Shown: positions 20,325-30,281 of the stretch, piece after piece | Layout: every line of letters begins with the position of its first letter | How positions within the stretch are numbered: the stretch's first letter is position 1 | Origin: Meira nashicola | Taxonomy: Eukaryota; Basidiomycota; Exobasidiomycetes; Exobasidiales; Brachybasidiaceae | NCBI GenBank assembly: GCA_001600355.1 | Contig: BCJU01000004.1 | Location: 496,001-560,000, forward strand | Direction of reading: 5' to 3' | Length of the DNA stretch: 64,000 nt | The notes under the pieces: generated by a model | The model's database searches: none | What the model was told of the DNA's origin: nothing | Seen by the model: the letters and a program-made list of their open reading frames with translations, nothing else | Program-made: the position numbers and the translations under genes

Positions 20325-22178
20325 TCAAGGATTTGACAATTGCATCATTTCCTCAAACGTATTGATCGCCGCTTGTCCATCATCAGGATGTTGAATGAAT
20401 AGTCCTTGCAATTCGGCCATACTGACACCACCACGAGCTGCAGGTTGCAAACGCATAGCCCTGCTTGCTTTTAAGAGATCTGATTCTTTTTTAGCTAAGG
20501 TGCTAAATGACAGACTGTTTTCTTCTGCTGTATTTGCAAATCGACCTTCATCATCCAAACCCAAAGCCCTTCTTCTCCGAATGGATTCTGTTTGCACAAG
20601 TTGTCCTAGTCTTTGTGCAAGTGGACGTAATTGATCTTCCTTCAATTTAGGGTTTTCATCGTTGGCTAAAGCCGATGTAGGATCTTCGCTTACTGAAGAC
20701 TGAATGCGTAATTGTCTTGGGCCATAGAAACGCATAAACAGATCTTCTACTTGATCCGGTTCTGCATCTCCTAGTTCTTCTATATAGTCCACTCGTCCAG
20801 GTCGAATAAGCGCTGGATCCAAACGCTCGACATGATTTGTTGTCATGAAAATAATTCTGCTTTCCGAACTTGCAACTCCGTCAAGACTGTTTAGTAAACC
20901 ACTAAATGTTACATTTGCTTGATATCCATCTGATTCTGCCGCCCTTTGTCTGCCTAAGAAAGCGCTATCAACATCTTCCAGTAAAAGGATTGAGCGTTCC
21001 GGTGCATTGGAAAGTAAGAAATTCAACTTATCGTCTGTCAATCCTCTTTCTGATAGATTGAGTAAGCATATTGAAAGATCCAAAGATCCAGCTAAAGCAA
21101 AGATGAAACTTGATTTACCACTTCCAGGACTTCCGTGTAATAAATATCCTCTTCGATACGGTATTCCACGTTCAGCATACCACCATCCACGCTGCATAAA
21201 CCGTCTTACATCCTGTTCAATTCGATCACGTTTTCCACGTGCCAATACAACGCTTTGTAAATCTCTTGCTCTTCTTGGCAAACCAAAAGGTCTCCACTCC
21301 GTTCCCCAAACGGTATAGATTGTCGTCTTTCCTTCGCTCGATGTTAGTGCCAATTGTCGTGCTTCAGCTAACAATTCAGTGAATAAATGCTGATGCGATC
21401 TAAGTGTTGTCAGAGTGATTGTTTCCCAAGGTGCACCAGTAGTAAGGTCAATCATCCTTCCATTCCTTTCACGTGTGAATCGCATCCAACATCCTTTATA
21501 TCTGAACCAATGCGTCCCTGGTCCTGGAACGAATGCGAATCGAGCATCTCTTGAAGTATCCCTTTGACCACCAGCTTCGAATTGTTGTGGTTGATGTTGT
21601 ATTATAGCGGATGAATTTGGCTTTTTCAAGTTGGCCTGCATCGTTTCCACACTTAGCTCATGACTATAAATGCGGATCGGACTTGCTCTATGATTTCCAG
21701 TTCGTAGTGGGTCATCTACACCAGTGGTATTTGATGGGCTACCTTCTGCTTCTGTATGCTGTTGACGTTTTGATCGTATTCCTAGAAATTCTCCAATACT
21801 TTCTTTCTGGTAGGGTAATAGACCTGCTTCTCGCATTGCTTGTGCTTTCGCTTGAGCACCCATCCAACTTAAAAACCAAGGATGTGCTTTATCTTTTGAT
21901 GGAATTTCTAGTGAAACTAAAAGTCTTCTTTGTGCTTGTGTTGCAGCAGTTGTTATTCCTCTTCTTGAAGCTGCCAATGCTGCACCAAACAACATCAACC
22001 CAAAACCGGCACTGAAATATGGATTCCCATTAAACAAACCGGAGAACAGAGAACCATCTCCATTACCACTTTCAGCCGTCACAGGATTAGAAGTGGAAGG
22101 TACGCTTCTCTCAATAGGTTCAGATGAGACACTCGTAGAAGCTGATCCATCCTTGCCAAGATCCCTCGCTTGTGCCAT
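20325..22178 (-). CDS. BCS1: Mitochondrial AAA ATPase Bcs1-like
   Basis: Single exon, 617 residues from the ATG at 22178 (acaaatATGgc). An in-frame ATG further upstream (22244) is less likely because the extra residues do not fit the family. Bcs1 sits in the mitochondrial inner membrane and translocates the folded Rieske protein for complex III assembly. The transmembrane helix is at about 55-71 and the BCS1_N region follows. The AAA module has Walker A GSPGSGKSS near 348, Walker B SILLLEDVDSAF near 396 and the family's N-H-V-E-R-L-D-P-A-L-I-R-P-G-R. It is longer than yeast Bcs1 (456) at the N-terminus and through acidic and Ser-rich inserts. It may be a Bcs1 paralogue. It ends 131 bp from the POP 2 stop. 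Confidence 0.88.
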   Translation of the reverse strand: MAQARDLGKDGSASTSVSSEPIERSVPSTSNPVTAESGNGDGSLFSGLFNGNPYFSAGFGLMLFGAALAASRRGITTAATQAQRRLLVSLEIPSKDKAHPWFLSWMGAQAKAQAMREAGLLPYQKESIGEFLGIRSKRQQHTEAEGSPSNTTGVDDPLRTGNHRASPIRIYSHELSVETMQANLKKPNSSAIIQHQPQQFEAGGQRDTSRDARFAFVPGPGTHWFRYKGCWMRFTRERNGRMIDLTTGAPWETITLTTLRSHQHLFTELLAEARQLALTSSEGKTTIYTVWGTEWRPFGLPRRARDLQSVVLARGKRDRIEQDVRRFMQRGWWYAERGIPYRRGYLLHGSPGSGKSSFIFALAGSLDLSICLLNLSERGLTDDKLNFLLSNAPERSILLLEDVDSAFLGRQRAAESDGYQANVTFSGLLNSLDGVASSESRIIFMTTNHVERLDPALIRPGRVDYIEELGDAEPDQVEDLFMRFYGPRQLRIQSSVSEDPTSALANDENPKLKEDQLRPLAQRLGQLVQTESIRRRRALGLDDEGRFANTAEENSLSFSTLAKKESDLLKASRAMRLQPAARGGVSMAELQGLFIQHPDDGQAAINTFEEMMQLSNP

Positions 22179-22349
22179 ATTTGTGGTAATGTTAATCAAT
22201 AAGAATTGAACCCGTAAAGAAATACCAACTTTAAAGTTGTTCAAATTCCTTCTTTAGCGTACAAAAATTAAGAAGATTTATTCTTCAGGCGCGTCACAAG
22301 TCACTGATTTTCCTCCACAATCTGCTTATATCACCACTCTACACAGAAA

Positions 22350-22355
22350 NCCTTN
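22350..22355. other. Two undetermined bases (N)
   Basis: Bases 22350 and 22355 are N, in the shared upstream region of BCS1 and the ankyrin gene. They mark low assembly quality there and no gene is affected. Confidence 0.99.
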
Positions 22356-22452
22356 CCCCGCCTTGAATGCACAGACGATGTCATTCTAAATTGATAGCTT
22401 ACATGACAACTTTCTTCTTCTAAACAATCATCATCAGCATACACTCACAATA

Positions 22453-23094
22453 ATGTCACCTGTTCCTTCAGAAACAGTTCATCAACCCGAAAGAACGGCA
22501 GATGGAGCTCCAATCCCTCAACCTCCTCAACCTGGCGCTCAAGGAGATAGCAACCAAGTAGGTGGCGTTCAAGCCCTACCGAATGAAGCCTTGGATTTAG
22601 CAGCACGATTATTCAATCTAGCTCGTGAAGGATCTGAAGAATTAATTACATATCTCAAAGCAGGAGTTCCTTCAAATCTAACGAATAATCGAGGTGATAC
22701 TTTATTAATGCTTGCTGCTTATCATGGTCATAACGATTTGGTAAAATCAATTCTCACAATTCCCGAATCAGAAATGCGAATTAAACATGATAAAGCTGAT
22801 CCTAATCAATTAAACGGAAGAGGTCAATCTATTGTTGCTGGAGCAGTATTTAAAGGTTACGATCAAGTCATTCATACGTTAATCGAACATGGCGCTGATC
22901 CATTAGCCGGTCAACCAAGTGCAGAAGATACGGCAAAGATGTTTAATAGATGGGAAGATGGTGACAAACCTGGACTCAAAAATCTGTTCGAACAAGCTCC
23001 AGGAAGAGGTAAAGGTGCTCGTGAAGCAGCAGATGCCGTTCCTGATCGAGAAGAAAATCAGCGAGCAGCAGGTAGCGGACCAGCTTCAGCTTAG
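22453..23094 (+). CDS. Ankyrin-repeat protein
   Basis: Single exon, 213 residues. After a Pro/Gln-rich N-terminus (about 1-40) come ankyrin repeats at about 55-165: G-D-T-L-L-M-L-A-A-Y-H-G-H-N-D-L-V, a second repeat with N-G-R-G-Q-S-I-V-A-G-A-V-F-K-G-Y, and I-E-H-G-A-D-P-L. The C-terminal 40 residues are charged and disordered. Small single-domain ankyrin proteins of this form occur widely in fungi, and the partner cannot be deduced. It is divergent from BCS1 and convergent with RPN8 (119 bp). Confidence 0.88.
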   Translation: MSPVPSETVHQPERTADGAPIPQPPQPGAQGDSNQVGGVQALPNEALDLAARLFNLAREGSEELITYLKAGVPSNLTNNRGDTLLMLAAYHGHNDLVKSILTIPESEMRIKHDKADPNQLNGRGQSIVAGAVFKGYDQVIHTLIEHGADPLAGQPSAEDTAKMFNRWEDGDKPGLKNLFEQAPGRGKGAREAADAVPDREENQRAAGSGPASA

Positions 23095-23213
23095 ACATGT
23101 ACCTCTTTGTATACTTTATGTAAATGCTATATATGCTCTACTCTTCAAATAATGCGAATGATTTGAATTTGAAAAAGATTCTATACATTGGGTAACACAC
23201 ATACATCGTTTGA

Positions 23214-24215
23214 TCATGACTTTCCGTCTTTCTTCTTGGCGTCACCTTTTTCGCCAGATTCCTTTGCGTCTCCCTCCGCGCCCTCCTTCTTCTCTTCCTT
23301 TGATCCTTCTTCTTCCTCTTCTTCTCCACGAGCATTCTCTGCACGATTGTTCACCAATCCATGTAAAGCAATCACTGAACGAATCAAACTACTCAAATAA
23401 ACTACCAGTAGTTGATCATTTTGTGCAATACTGAAACTCTTTGAAGAATCGCTCTTGTCCAAGTCGGGAAGCAGGTTGAAGATATCTTGAAGGTTATAAA
23501 TGATTTGATGATTGACCGGTAGATCTCCACGTGCAACTGCTTCCAAATATCCCTTGATCTCATTCAGTCTAGATGAAAGTCCACGTAATGATTGCAGCTG
23601 ATGTGTAACTCTGCTCGAAAGTGATCCTACTGTAGTAGTATCCCGAATATCACGCAACAAATGTTCAACACCAATCTCTTCTGACTCTTCTGCAACGATT
23701 GTTGATGGAGCATGCAAGAATGTCCTTTGGGTTGCTGTTCCGTCATCTTTGATTTCCTCAATGGCGAAATATGCATCTGTTGGAATACCTGTATCGCGCG
23801 AACGAGGGTCGACAATAACCATAACAGGTCTGGGTATGAGTTGTTTCATCAAATCGTTAATTTCTTGATCAGATGCACGTAGCCTTGGTCCTGTATGATA
23901 CCATCCTACCAATTTTTCACGAGCGTTAATTTTTTTATACATTGCCATCATTGCTTCGATATAATCATGATCTAAGAACCAATTACTCTTCCCTGATGCT
24001 CCACCCGAACTTTCATCTTCTTCAAATGGCACAGCAAAGCTATTTGCTACATTGATCGTCTTCCCATTATCCTGTCCTAATAGCACACCAAGTACACGTT
24101 TTCGGGATCCACCTGCACTTCTGGAAGCATGATCGGCAACCGAAAGTAACACAAGAGGATGTACCTGTACAAGTGTTTGTGATAATTCCAAAGTTTCCTC
24201 AGTTGTAGCCGGCAT
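23214..24215 (-). CDS. RPN8: 26S proteasome regulatory subunit Rpn8
   Basis: Single exon, 333 residues. Rpn8 is a lid subunit of the 19S particle and the partner of the deubiquitinase Rpn11. The MPN domain (about 12-150) starts V-Q-V-H-P-L-V-L-L-S-V and has LGVLLGQ and VGWYHTGPRLRASD. As in all Rpn8 proteins the metal-binding JAMM is degenerate (H-T-G instead of H-x-H), so it is structural, not catalytic. The C-terminal helices (about 200-300) bind Rpn11 and Rpn5. The tail is strongly Lys/Glu-rich (EEEEEEGSKEEKKEG), as in other fungi. It shares a divergent upstream region with the antiporter gene. Confidence 0.96.
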   Translation of the reverse strand: MPATTEETLELSQTLVQVHPLVLLSVADHASRSAGGSRKRVLGVLLGQDNGKTINVANSFAVPFEEDESSGGASGKSNWFLDHDYIEAMMAMYKKINAREKLVGWYHTGPRLRASDQEINDLMKQLIPRPVMVIVDPRSRDTGIPTDAYFAIEEIKDDGTATQRTFLHAPSTIVAEESEEIGVEHLLRDIRDTTTVGSLSSRVTHQLQSLRGLSSRLNEIKGYLEAVARGDLPVNHQIIYNLQDIFNLLPDLDKSDSSKSFSIAQNDQLLVVYLSSLIRSVIALHGLVNNRAENARGEEEEEEGSKEEKKEGAEGDAKESGEKGDAKKKDGKS

Positions 24216-24701
24216 TGTTGAATATTTTCAATGTGATCTCTCCTCTTGATCTTGATTGAGGGATTAGAGATGATGATTGTGTGAAAGAGTAAAGTACCTT
24301 TCTTCTTAGCCGTCATTCATCGACCTGCCACCAACAGGAATGTTTGTGAACAGTGCGTAATTTACAGTTACAGGCTCCACTGCCTTCTGTAGCGTTTGTG
24401 AACAGGTACGCGCGGCTTCGCGTGTATTTGTGTCAAAGACAATCGGTAGACTTCACGTGTGATACAAGTGGTTCGGGCGGCTGCCGGGGCCTTTTCTGAC
24501 CAAACAGGCGGAAAGGTGGAGTTCTTGGCTCTGATAAATGCAACAACCATTTCCTTCTATAGGAAGCACTACAAGCATGGTAACATGATTATGGTCGTAT
24601 AGCGAATCGTTTGAAAAAGAAATTCATATTATACAGATCTTCTCTCAAAGTTTCATCAGCAAGTCACTGTTCGTGTTTGTAATTGGCATGTAGACCCGAT
24701 C
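24216..24701. other. Divergent upstream region of RPN8 and the antiporter gene
   Basis: 486 bp. No gene seen; a CG-rich patch lies at about 24410-24420. No PACE-type proteasome element was recognised with confidence. Confidence 0.55.
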
Positions 24702-26366
24702 ATGGAATGTCTCAATCAAGCACCCTCTCTCGCATATGAAGCACCATCACTTCAAGTAATTTTAACTTTGAGTGCATTTTTGATCGGAGTCAATGTACTG
24801 CATGATATCATTGATGATCTTTTGCACGTTGGACTTCTTGCACAGCTGATTCTTGGAGCGGTGTTTGGTGCACCTTTGGCAAACATTTTGCCAAGTGAAG
24901 TACAAAAGTCAATTCAAGCATTGGGCTATCTTGGTTTGCTTTTAATAGTGTTCGAAGGTGGAATGACAACTCGTTTGGATATTCTCTCTTCTCCAAAGAC
25001 TTTGATTTTGGCTTTCTTAACAGGGACAATTGGAATTCTGATGCCAATTGCATTATCGATGATCCTACTCCCGTTTGCCTATTCGTTCACATACTTAGAA
25101 AGCTTTGTTGTTGGAGTATCTCTCAGTTCGACAAGCTTAGGAACAACTTTAGCAGTTATTGGAACTGCTTCACCAAAAAAGGATGAGAAGGAAAAGAACG
25201 ATCCTATCGGCGATACCGATGGTATAAGATTGCAATCAATAGGAGAAGTGAGATTGCCTTCATCTTCTACGGATACCCCTAATGCAAACAGAGCAGACTT
25301 TCCAGTAACGCAAAACGGACAAAAGCTTTCGGGAATCATGAACACCCGCATAGGAACGATTTTGATAGGAGCGGCATTATTAGATGACATCATAGCACTT
25401 GTGCTGAGCAGTGTTGTACGATCATTAGGTTCAGTTGCAAATGGTGAAGAACAACTGAAGCCATGGCCTATAATCAGACCATTTTTGAGTTCATTTATCC
25501 TAATTTTAGGAACAGTGATATTGGTACGATTTGTCATTAAACCGCTCGCGCCCTTTTCGATTCGAATACAAAATCAATCACAGAGAGTGTATGGTATTCT
25601 TGCCAAATTTCATCTTATTTGGCCTCGTCTTGGAATGCTACTTTGGCTCGCAATCATTTGTGCATTTGTTTCGATCGCTGATGAAATTGATAGCACGGAT
25701 CTCATTGGTGCTTTCTGTGCGGGTGCTTTTATGATTTACGCATACAAAGCTCTACCCGAAAGGAAATTTGAGAGGCTCGATCCCAATCACGCTTTTGATG
25801 AAGTCAAGATGATTATGCATCGAATCCTTGTCCCTTTCTTTTTCGCTTCTATTGGATTTGCAATTCCGATAAAGGAGCTCTTTCAAGGAGGTACCGTCTG
25901 GAGAGGGGTATTATTTTCCGGCTTGATGGCATGTGCGAAAGTTATGGCATGTATTCCCGTTCTTATCATAAGCTTTTACGGAGATCGGATAACAAATTGG
26001 TCAAAGATGTTCATCAAAACTTTATTTGGCAAAAAGGGTTTCGATCAGCAAGTCAATCAAAATAGTAGGATTGAGAGTGGAGGTCATATGAACCAAAGAC
26101 CGAATCGGATCTGGCTGCCTGCCTTATTTCTAGGTTGTTCATTAGTTGCAAGAGGGGAGATTGGATTTTTAATCATCAATATTGGCAGACAGGTTGACAT
26201 TCTTTCGTGTAGTTCAAATTCGCCAACAGCTTTATTAGCATTTGATGTAGGGGTTTGGGCAATCACTCTGAATACGTTTATTGGTCCGACATTGATTGGA
26301 ATTCTCTTACGCTCTAAAGGTTGTCTAGAAGAAATTGAAGCAGGTAAATGGGGTATCGTCAGCTAA
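24702..26366 (+). CDS. Monovalent cation/proton antiporter (CPA family)
   Basis: Single exon, 554 residues with about 12 predicted transmembrane helices. Family signs are VFEGGMTTRLDIL near residue 87, SLSSTSLGTTLAVIG near 145-160 and the ion-binding GAALLDDIIALVLSS near 225-240, where the Asp-Asp pair marks an electrogenic-type transporter. The linker at about 155-215 is hydrophilic and would be cytosolic. It probably exchanges Na+ or K+ for H+ at the plasma membrane or an endomembrane; substrate and location are not deducible. The long hydrophilic C-terminal tail found in yeast Nha1 is missing, so it resembles the shorter CPA2-like fungal proteins. Confidence 0.88.
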   Translation: MECLNQAPSLAYEAPSLQVILTLSAFLIGVNVLHDIIDDLLHVGLLAQLILGAVFGAPLANILPSEVQKSIQALGYLGLLLIVFEGGMTTRLDILSSPKTLILAFLTGTIGILMPIALSMILLPFAYSFTYLESFVVGVSLSSTSLGTTLAVIGTASPKKDEKEKNDPIGDTDGIRLQSIGEVRLPSSSTDTPNANRADFPVTQNGQKLSGIMNTRIGTILIGAALLDDIIALVLSSVVRSLGSVANGEEQLKPWPIIRPFLSSFILILGTVILVRFVIKPLAPFSIRIQNQSQRVYGILAKFHLIWPRLGMLLWLAIICAFVSIADEIDSTDLIGAFCAGAFMIYAYKALPERKFERLDPNHAFDEVKMIMHRILVPFFFASIGFAIPIKELFQGGTVWRGVLFSGLMACAKVMACIPVLIISFYGDRITNWSKMFIKTLFGKKGFDQQVNQNSRIESGGHMNQRPNRIWLPALFLGCSLVARGEIGFLIINIGRQVDILSCSSNSPTALLAFDVGVWAITLNTFIGPTLIGILLRSKGCLEEIEAGKWGIVS

Positions 26367-27053
26367 GATCGAGACAAATCGTAAGTCACATTACCAATCG
26401 TCGGAGAAGAGAAGCATATGAGGTTTGGCTTTTCTTGGCTGGAATGAAACGCCTTAGCGCGCCGCATCGGACTTACTTGCTGTCACTAATCAATACACAC
26501 ACACACATATGACCTTGACATAGTGGAGTTTTACGCCAGCACGCAATTCCGTGCGTTGGATTCATTCATGTCCGACAAGAAGTTTGAATAAGGGGCTTTT
26601 CTCAAGCCTTCTCCTGATCTCAGGAGAAAGGAAGCGGGGAAGGTTGGAAGGAAAGATACAACTGATTTCACAAAAAAAGGGGTCAGTCAATTCAAGTTTT
26701 GATTACACTTCTTCTTGTGTCGTCACTGATTATAATTCTTGCCACGGAACGAGGGATATCGCGCCGTGTCGAATTGCTTTACAGTATCAAATTGCGTAAA
26801 ATTCATGCGGCACCGTAGTAATTGATTTTTTTTTTTTTGGCTAATTACACAAATCACAAGCCTGATGCTGCATTTTTCACTCCGATATTGAAGAAGTGTG
26901 ATCAGATCAACTACAAAAAAAAGTTTAATGCAGGAACAATAAGGAAGGAAAGCAGTTGCATAAAAAAGCCTTATCTTCAACTCAATTTCCAAAATTTCTT
27001 TTCCTCTTCCTCTTCACCACAACCACAATCACACCTCATATAAAACACACATC
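26367..27053. other. Upstream region of 7TM gene 1
   Basis: 687 bp, no gene seen. It has an (AC)n run at 26494-26506, an ACACATATGACCTTG..ACGCAATTCCGTG block near 26501-26553, and CACAAATCACAAGCCTGATG near 26848. All three blocks have counterparts upstream of 7TM gene 2. ATATAAAA lies near 27038, just before the start. Confidence 0.6.
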
Positions 27054-28373
27054 ATGCAAGTTGAACATCCTTATCAAATTCCTGCTTCTATTGATTCAGT
27101 TCCAAACGATCAAAACGCTGTCATGGCACTCGGTTCATTGCACAATTTGGTCCGTAGCTTGTTCGTTCAAGATCATGTTCCGATTTATTGGATTTACGTG
27201 ATGTGTGTGGTGGGATTTGTCGTTTTGACTATGCTTATCGGTTGGGGATTATTGATCGCTTGTATGTTCAAAAAACGTGTAAGCCTTTTAACACTCTACA
27301 AGATTCCAAAAGCCAATTTCCGAGTTGCACTTCCTAATTCAACTTGTTTTACCGCTTTTACTGCTTCAACTAGTGCAATTTGGTTCATTCTATTTGCTAT
27401 TCATCAATTCCGTTTAGATCAACAATTGAATCCGGACGAATTGAATGCGTCAATGTTTTGGTTTTGCGTTTTATGTGCACCTTTTTGGTTTACACTTTAC
27501 GTTCAAGCGATCGAATTTTGTGATCTACCTCTGATCAAAACTCCATCATCTGGTTGGATGCAAAACAAAAAAGTGATAGGAATCTTTGTTCGTATTTTTA
27601 CATGCATTGTTGCAGCTGCCATTCCGGCTTACGCAATCTTTTCTTCCATCATAAATGGTTATAATAATCAACAAGATTATGAAGACATCGTTGCTGAAGT
27701 TATGCAATACTTTTCCGATTCAGATATGTCCCAAGATGGATTCGAAATGAATGGATCTGTAGCTGGAGCTGTAAATGTTTTACGTAGATATGAAGAAGAA
27801 GCACTTTCAATTTGGAAAAGTCTCGCAGAAGTTTACAATAATGCAAAATGGATCATGATCATTTGGGCTTGTTACTTTGGCTTTTTGCTGGCACTTTACC
27901 TTTATGGTGCCGTGAAACTTTATGTAGTACACAAAAATTCCATGAAAGAATCTGACAATAACTCTATTCGCACCACCAAATTGGAAGGAGATGTAGAATC
28001 AATCCTTTTCGACAGTGCTGCTTATGGAAATGAAAAGCAAACTCAACAATCCAATTGTCAATTCTTGCAAAAGCACAAACACATGCTCAGCGCAATGGTT
28101 TGTATTATGTTTTTAATCATTTACTCTTTCCTTTCCGTTCAATTAACTTCACTTGTAGAGATGGCACAAATTACTCAATTCGTTGGTCGTTATTTGGGCG
28201 TTTTATGCTTGTTGGTACTTTTCTCAAGTATTTACACGATCGTTCATCTTTCAATCATGTACGCCAACAAAGGTCGTCCTTCTACTAACTCTTCAGGATC
28301 AAAGTTGGTCACCAGTAGCGATCTTGCTCTAGAAACACGTTCGGTCGATACAGATGCTACCCTTACTTCTTAA
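27054..28373 (+). CDS. Orphan seven-transmembrane protein 1
   Basis: Single exon, 439 residues, no family recognised. Hydrophobic segments lie at about 45-73, 97-118, 132-152, 175-200, 264-290, 344-368 and 376-404, seven in all. The first loop is basic (MFKKRVSLL..), which fits the inside. The second loop (ELNASMFW) and the long, acidic fourth loop (about 200-260, MNGSV) contain N-glycosylation sequons, which fits the outside. That gives an extracellular N-terminus and the topology of a G-protein-coupled receptor. No DRY, NPxxY or other known class motif was found, so a receptor role is only a hypothesis. The C-terminal tail is Ser/Thr-rich. It is a tandem duplicate of the gene at 28966. Confidence 0.85.
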   Translation: MQVEHPYQIPASIDSVPNDQNAVMALGSLHNLVRSLFVQDHVPIYWIYVMCVVGFVVLTMLIGWGLLIACMFKKRVSLLTLYKIPKANFRVALPNSTCFTAFTASTSAIWFILFAIHQFRLDQQLNPDELNASMFWFCVLCAPFWFTLYVQAIEFCDLPLIKTPSSGWMQNKKVIGIFVRIFTCIVAAAIPAYAIFSSIINGYNNQQDYEDIVAEVMQYFSDSDMSQDGFEMNGSVAGAVNVLRRYEEEALSIWKSLAEVYNNAKWIMIIWACYFGFLLALYLYGAVKLYVVHKNSMKESDNNSIRTTKLEGDVESILFDSAAYGNEKQTQQSNCQFLQKHKHMLSAMVCIMFLIIYSFLSVQLTSLVEMAQITQFVGRYLGVLCLLVLFSSIYTIVHLSIMYANKGRPSTNSSGSKLVTSSDLALETRSVDTDATLTS

Positions 28374-28965
28374 AATGGGTGTATGTGTTTCAGAAATGTA
28401 TTTAATGATAGGCTGTATAAGAAGAAATTTTATCATCATGTTTTACGAGAAAGAATTGCATTTGAGTGTGTGAATAATATTGAGAGAGACTTTCTTTGGC
28501 TAATGATATGCATACACATGACCTTGGCTAAGCGGAACCGAAATGACAGCAACGCAATTCCGTGTGTGTATGCATCATATCGGATAAAATATTTAGGAAA
28601 AGCGGGAGAAAAGAATATATCTAACACTTCTTTCACTCTCCTGTACAGAAAGGAGTTGATCCAAATGCCTGTAAACTGGACTCATTTTTCTGTGAATAAT
28701 TTGTGGTAGACTGAAACGCTATCTGCATTCTTATTTCCTTTATTGTGGAACCATGCGTGCAATTTCACCGGGATCAACCCTTTTTTCCTGAATATATGCA
28801 CAAATTACAAGCCATGTGCTGCATGCTTCCCCCGATAATGAGGTATCATCAGACCATCTGATATAAAACAAATGCTGTCAAATTTCTATAAAAGCCGCAC
28901 TAGAACATGCTTTTTCATCATTGATCATCACCCACAATCATCTCATTCGTTGAGCAAAATACACA
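28374..28965. other. Intergenic between the two 7TM genes
   Basis: 592 bp that includes a second copy of promoter blocks from upstream of 7TM gene 1: ACACATGACCTTG..ACGCAATTCCGTG near 28511-28563 and CACAAATTACAAGCCATGTG near 28799. A TATAAAAG at 28887-28894 lies 79 bp before the next ATG. An open frame at 28383-28709 overlaps this block and I do not accept it as a gene. Confidence 0.65.
28887..28894 (+). promoter_or_regulatory. TATA box of 7TM gene 2
   Basis: TATAAAAG 79 bp before the ATG at 28966, a consensus TATA element at a normal distance. Confidence 0.5.
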
Positions 28966-30192
28966 ATGCAAGTTGAAAATCCTTATCAAATTCCAGCTTC
29001 CATCGACGCTGTTCAAAACGATCAATATGCCATTTTCGCACTCGATTCTTTGAAAAAGTTCATGCACAGCTTTTTCGTTCAAGATCATGCTCCGACTTAC
29101 TGGATTTACGTGATGAGTGTGGTTGGTTTTGTCTTTTTGTGCGCGATCGTCGGTTGGGGATTATTGATTGCGTGCATGTTCAAAAAACGTGTGACGCTCG
29201 TAACGATTTGCAAGATTCCAAGATCCAAGATTTCAATCGGTCTTCCCAATTCAACTTGTTTTACAGCTTTTTTCGCTTCAGTCAGTGCAGCTTGGTTCAT
29301 TCTTTTTGCCGTTCATCAATTTCGCTTAGATTTGCAATTGAATTGGAGGGAGTTGAATGCATCAATTGATTGGTTGTGTATTATATGTGCACCTTTTTGG
29401 CTTACACTTTACGTACAAGCCATCGAATTCTGTGATTTACCTTTACTCAAAGCACCAAACGATTGGATGCAAAACATAAAAGTTGTAGGAATTCTTACGC
29501 GAATTCTTTTGTGGATTTGTGCTTTCACATTTCCGGTTTTTGCGGTATTGGCTTCCGCTACAGCTGGTTACAAATATCAACAAGATTATGAACATATCGT
29601 TACCGAAGTCGAACAATACTTTTCTGATTCAAATATGTCACACCTTATCAACTTTGAATTAAACAGTTCATCCGTTGGGGCTATGACGGTATTGCAAAGA
29701 TACAAAACAGAAGCAATCTCTTTATGGAAAAGACTTGCAAGCGTTTACAACAACACAGAAACGATTATGTTGATTTGGGCTTCTTACTTTGGATTATTGT
29801 TGGCTCTTTACCTTTATGGCACTTTCAGGATTTACATGAGACGCAAAAATTGCAACAAAAACATCAGCAATATCTCGGCAATCGCAACAAAATTAGAGGA
29901 GAATATGACATCAGTTAATGAGGAGTATGCCGGTTATGCTAATATTCAATTTTTACAAAAGTACAAACATATCTTCAGCGCAATGGCTTGTATCGTCTTT
30001 TTCATTATTTTCTCTTTCCAAACTGTGCGTTTAACCTCGCTTGTGAAGATGGCACAAATCGCTCAATTTGTTGGTATTTATTTGATCATTTTGAGCACAT
30101 TGATGCTTCTCTCAAGTGCATACACTATCGTTCATCTCTCTATCACTTATGCCAACGAAAGTCAACCTTCTAATACCCCTGCTCAAATCTAG
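28966..30192 (+). CDS. Orphan seven-transmembrane protein 2
   Basis: Single exon, 408 residues, paralogue of the gene at 27054: both start MQVE(H/N)PYQIPASID. The seven hydrophobic segments, the basic first loop (MFKKRVTLV), the ELNAS sequon in the second loop and the long fourth loop with NMSH and ELNSSS sequons are conserved. It is about 30 residues shorter because the loop after TM5 and the C-terminal tail are reduced. The conserved W-I-Y-V-M, K-I-P and V-Q-A-I-E-F-C-D-L-P stretches are probably family signatures. Function unknown; a surface receptor or other membrane sensor is possible. The gene ends only 89 bp from the SCD6 stop. Confidence 0.84.
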   Translation: MQVENPYQIPASIDAVQNDQYAIFALDSLKKFMHSFFVQDHAPTYWIYVMSVVGFVFLCAIVGWGLLIACMFKKRVTLVTICKIPRSKISIGLPNSTCFTAFFASVSAAWFILFAVHQFRLDLQLNWRELNASIDWLCIICAPFWLTLYVQAIEFCDLPLLKAPNDWMQNIKVVGILTRILLWICAFTFPVFAVLASATAGYKYQQDYEHIVTEVEQYFSDSNMSHLINFELNSSSVGAMTVLQRYKTEAISLWKRLASVYNNTETIMLIWASYFGLLLALYLYGTFRIYMRRKNCNKNISNISAIATKLEENMTSVNEEYAGYANIQFLQKYKHIFSAMACIVFFIIFSFQTVRLTSLVKMAQIAQFVGIYLIILSTLMLLSSAYTIVHLSITYANESQPSNTPAQI

Positions 30193-30281
30193 GCTGTATC
30201 ATGTTTCACGAAAAGAATCACATTTGCGTACATGAATAATTAGTACAGATATGAATTTTGAGATACAATTTTGTTTCAATT

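Noticed and set aside
28383..28709. Open frame between the 7TM genes
   Set aside because: It overlaps the duplicated promoter blocks and is not conserved in the equivalent region upstream of gene 1.
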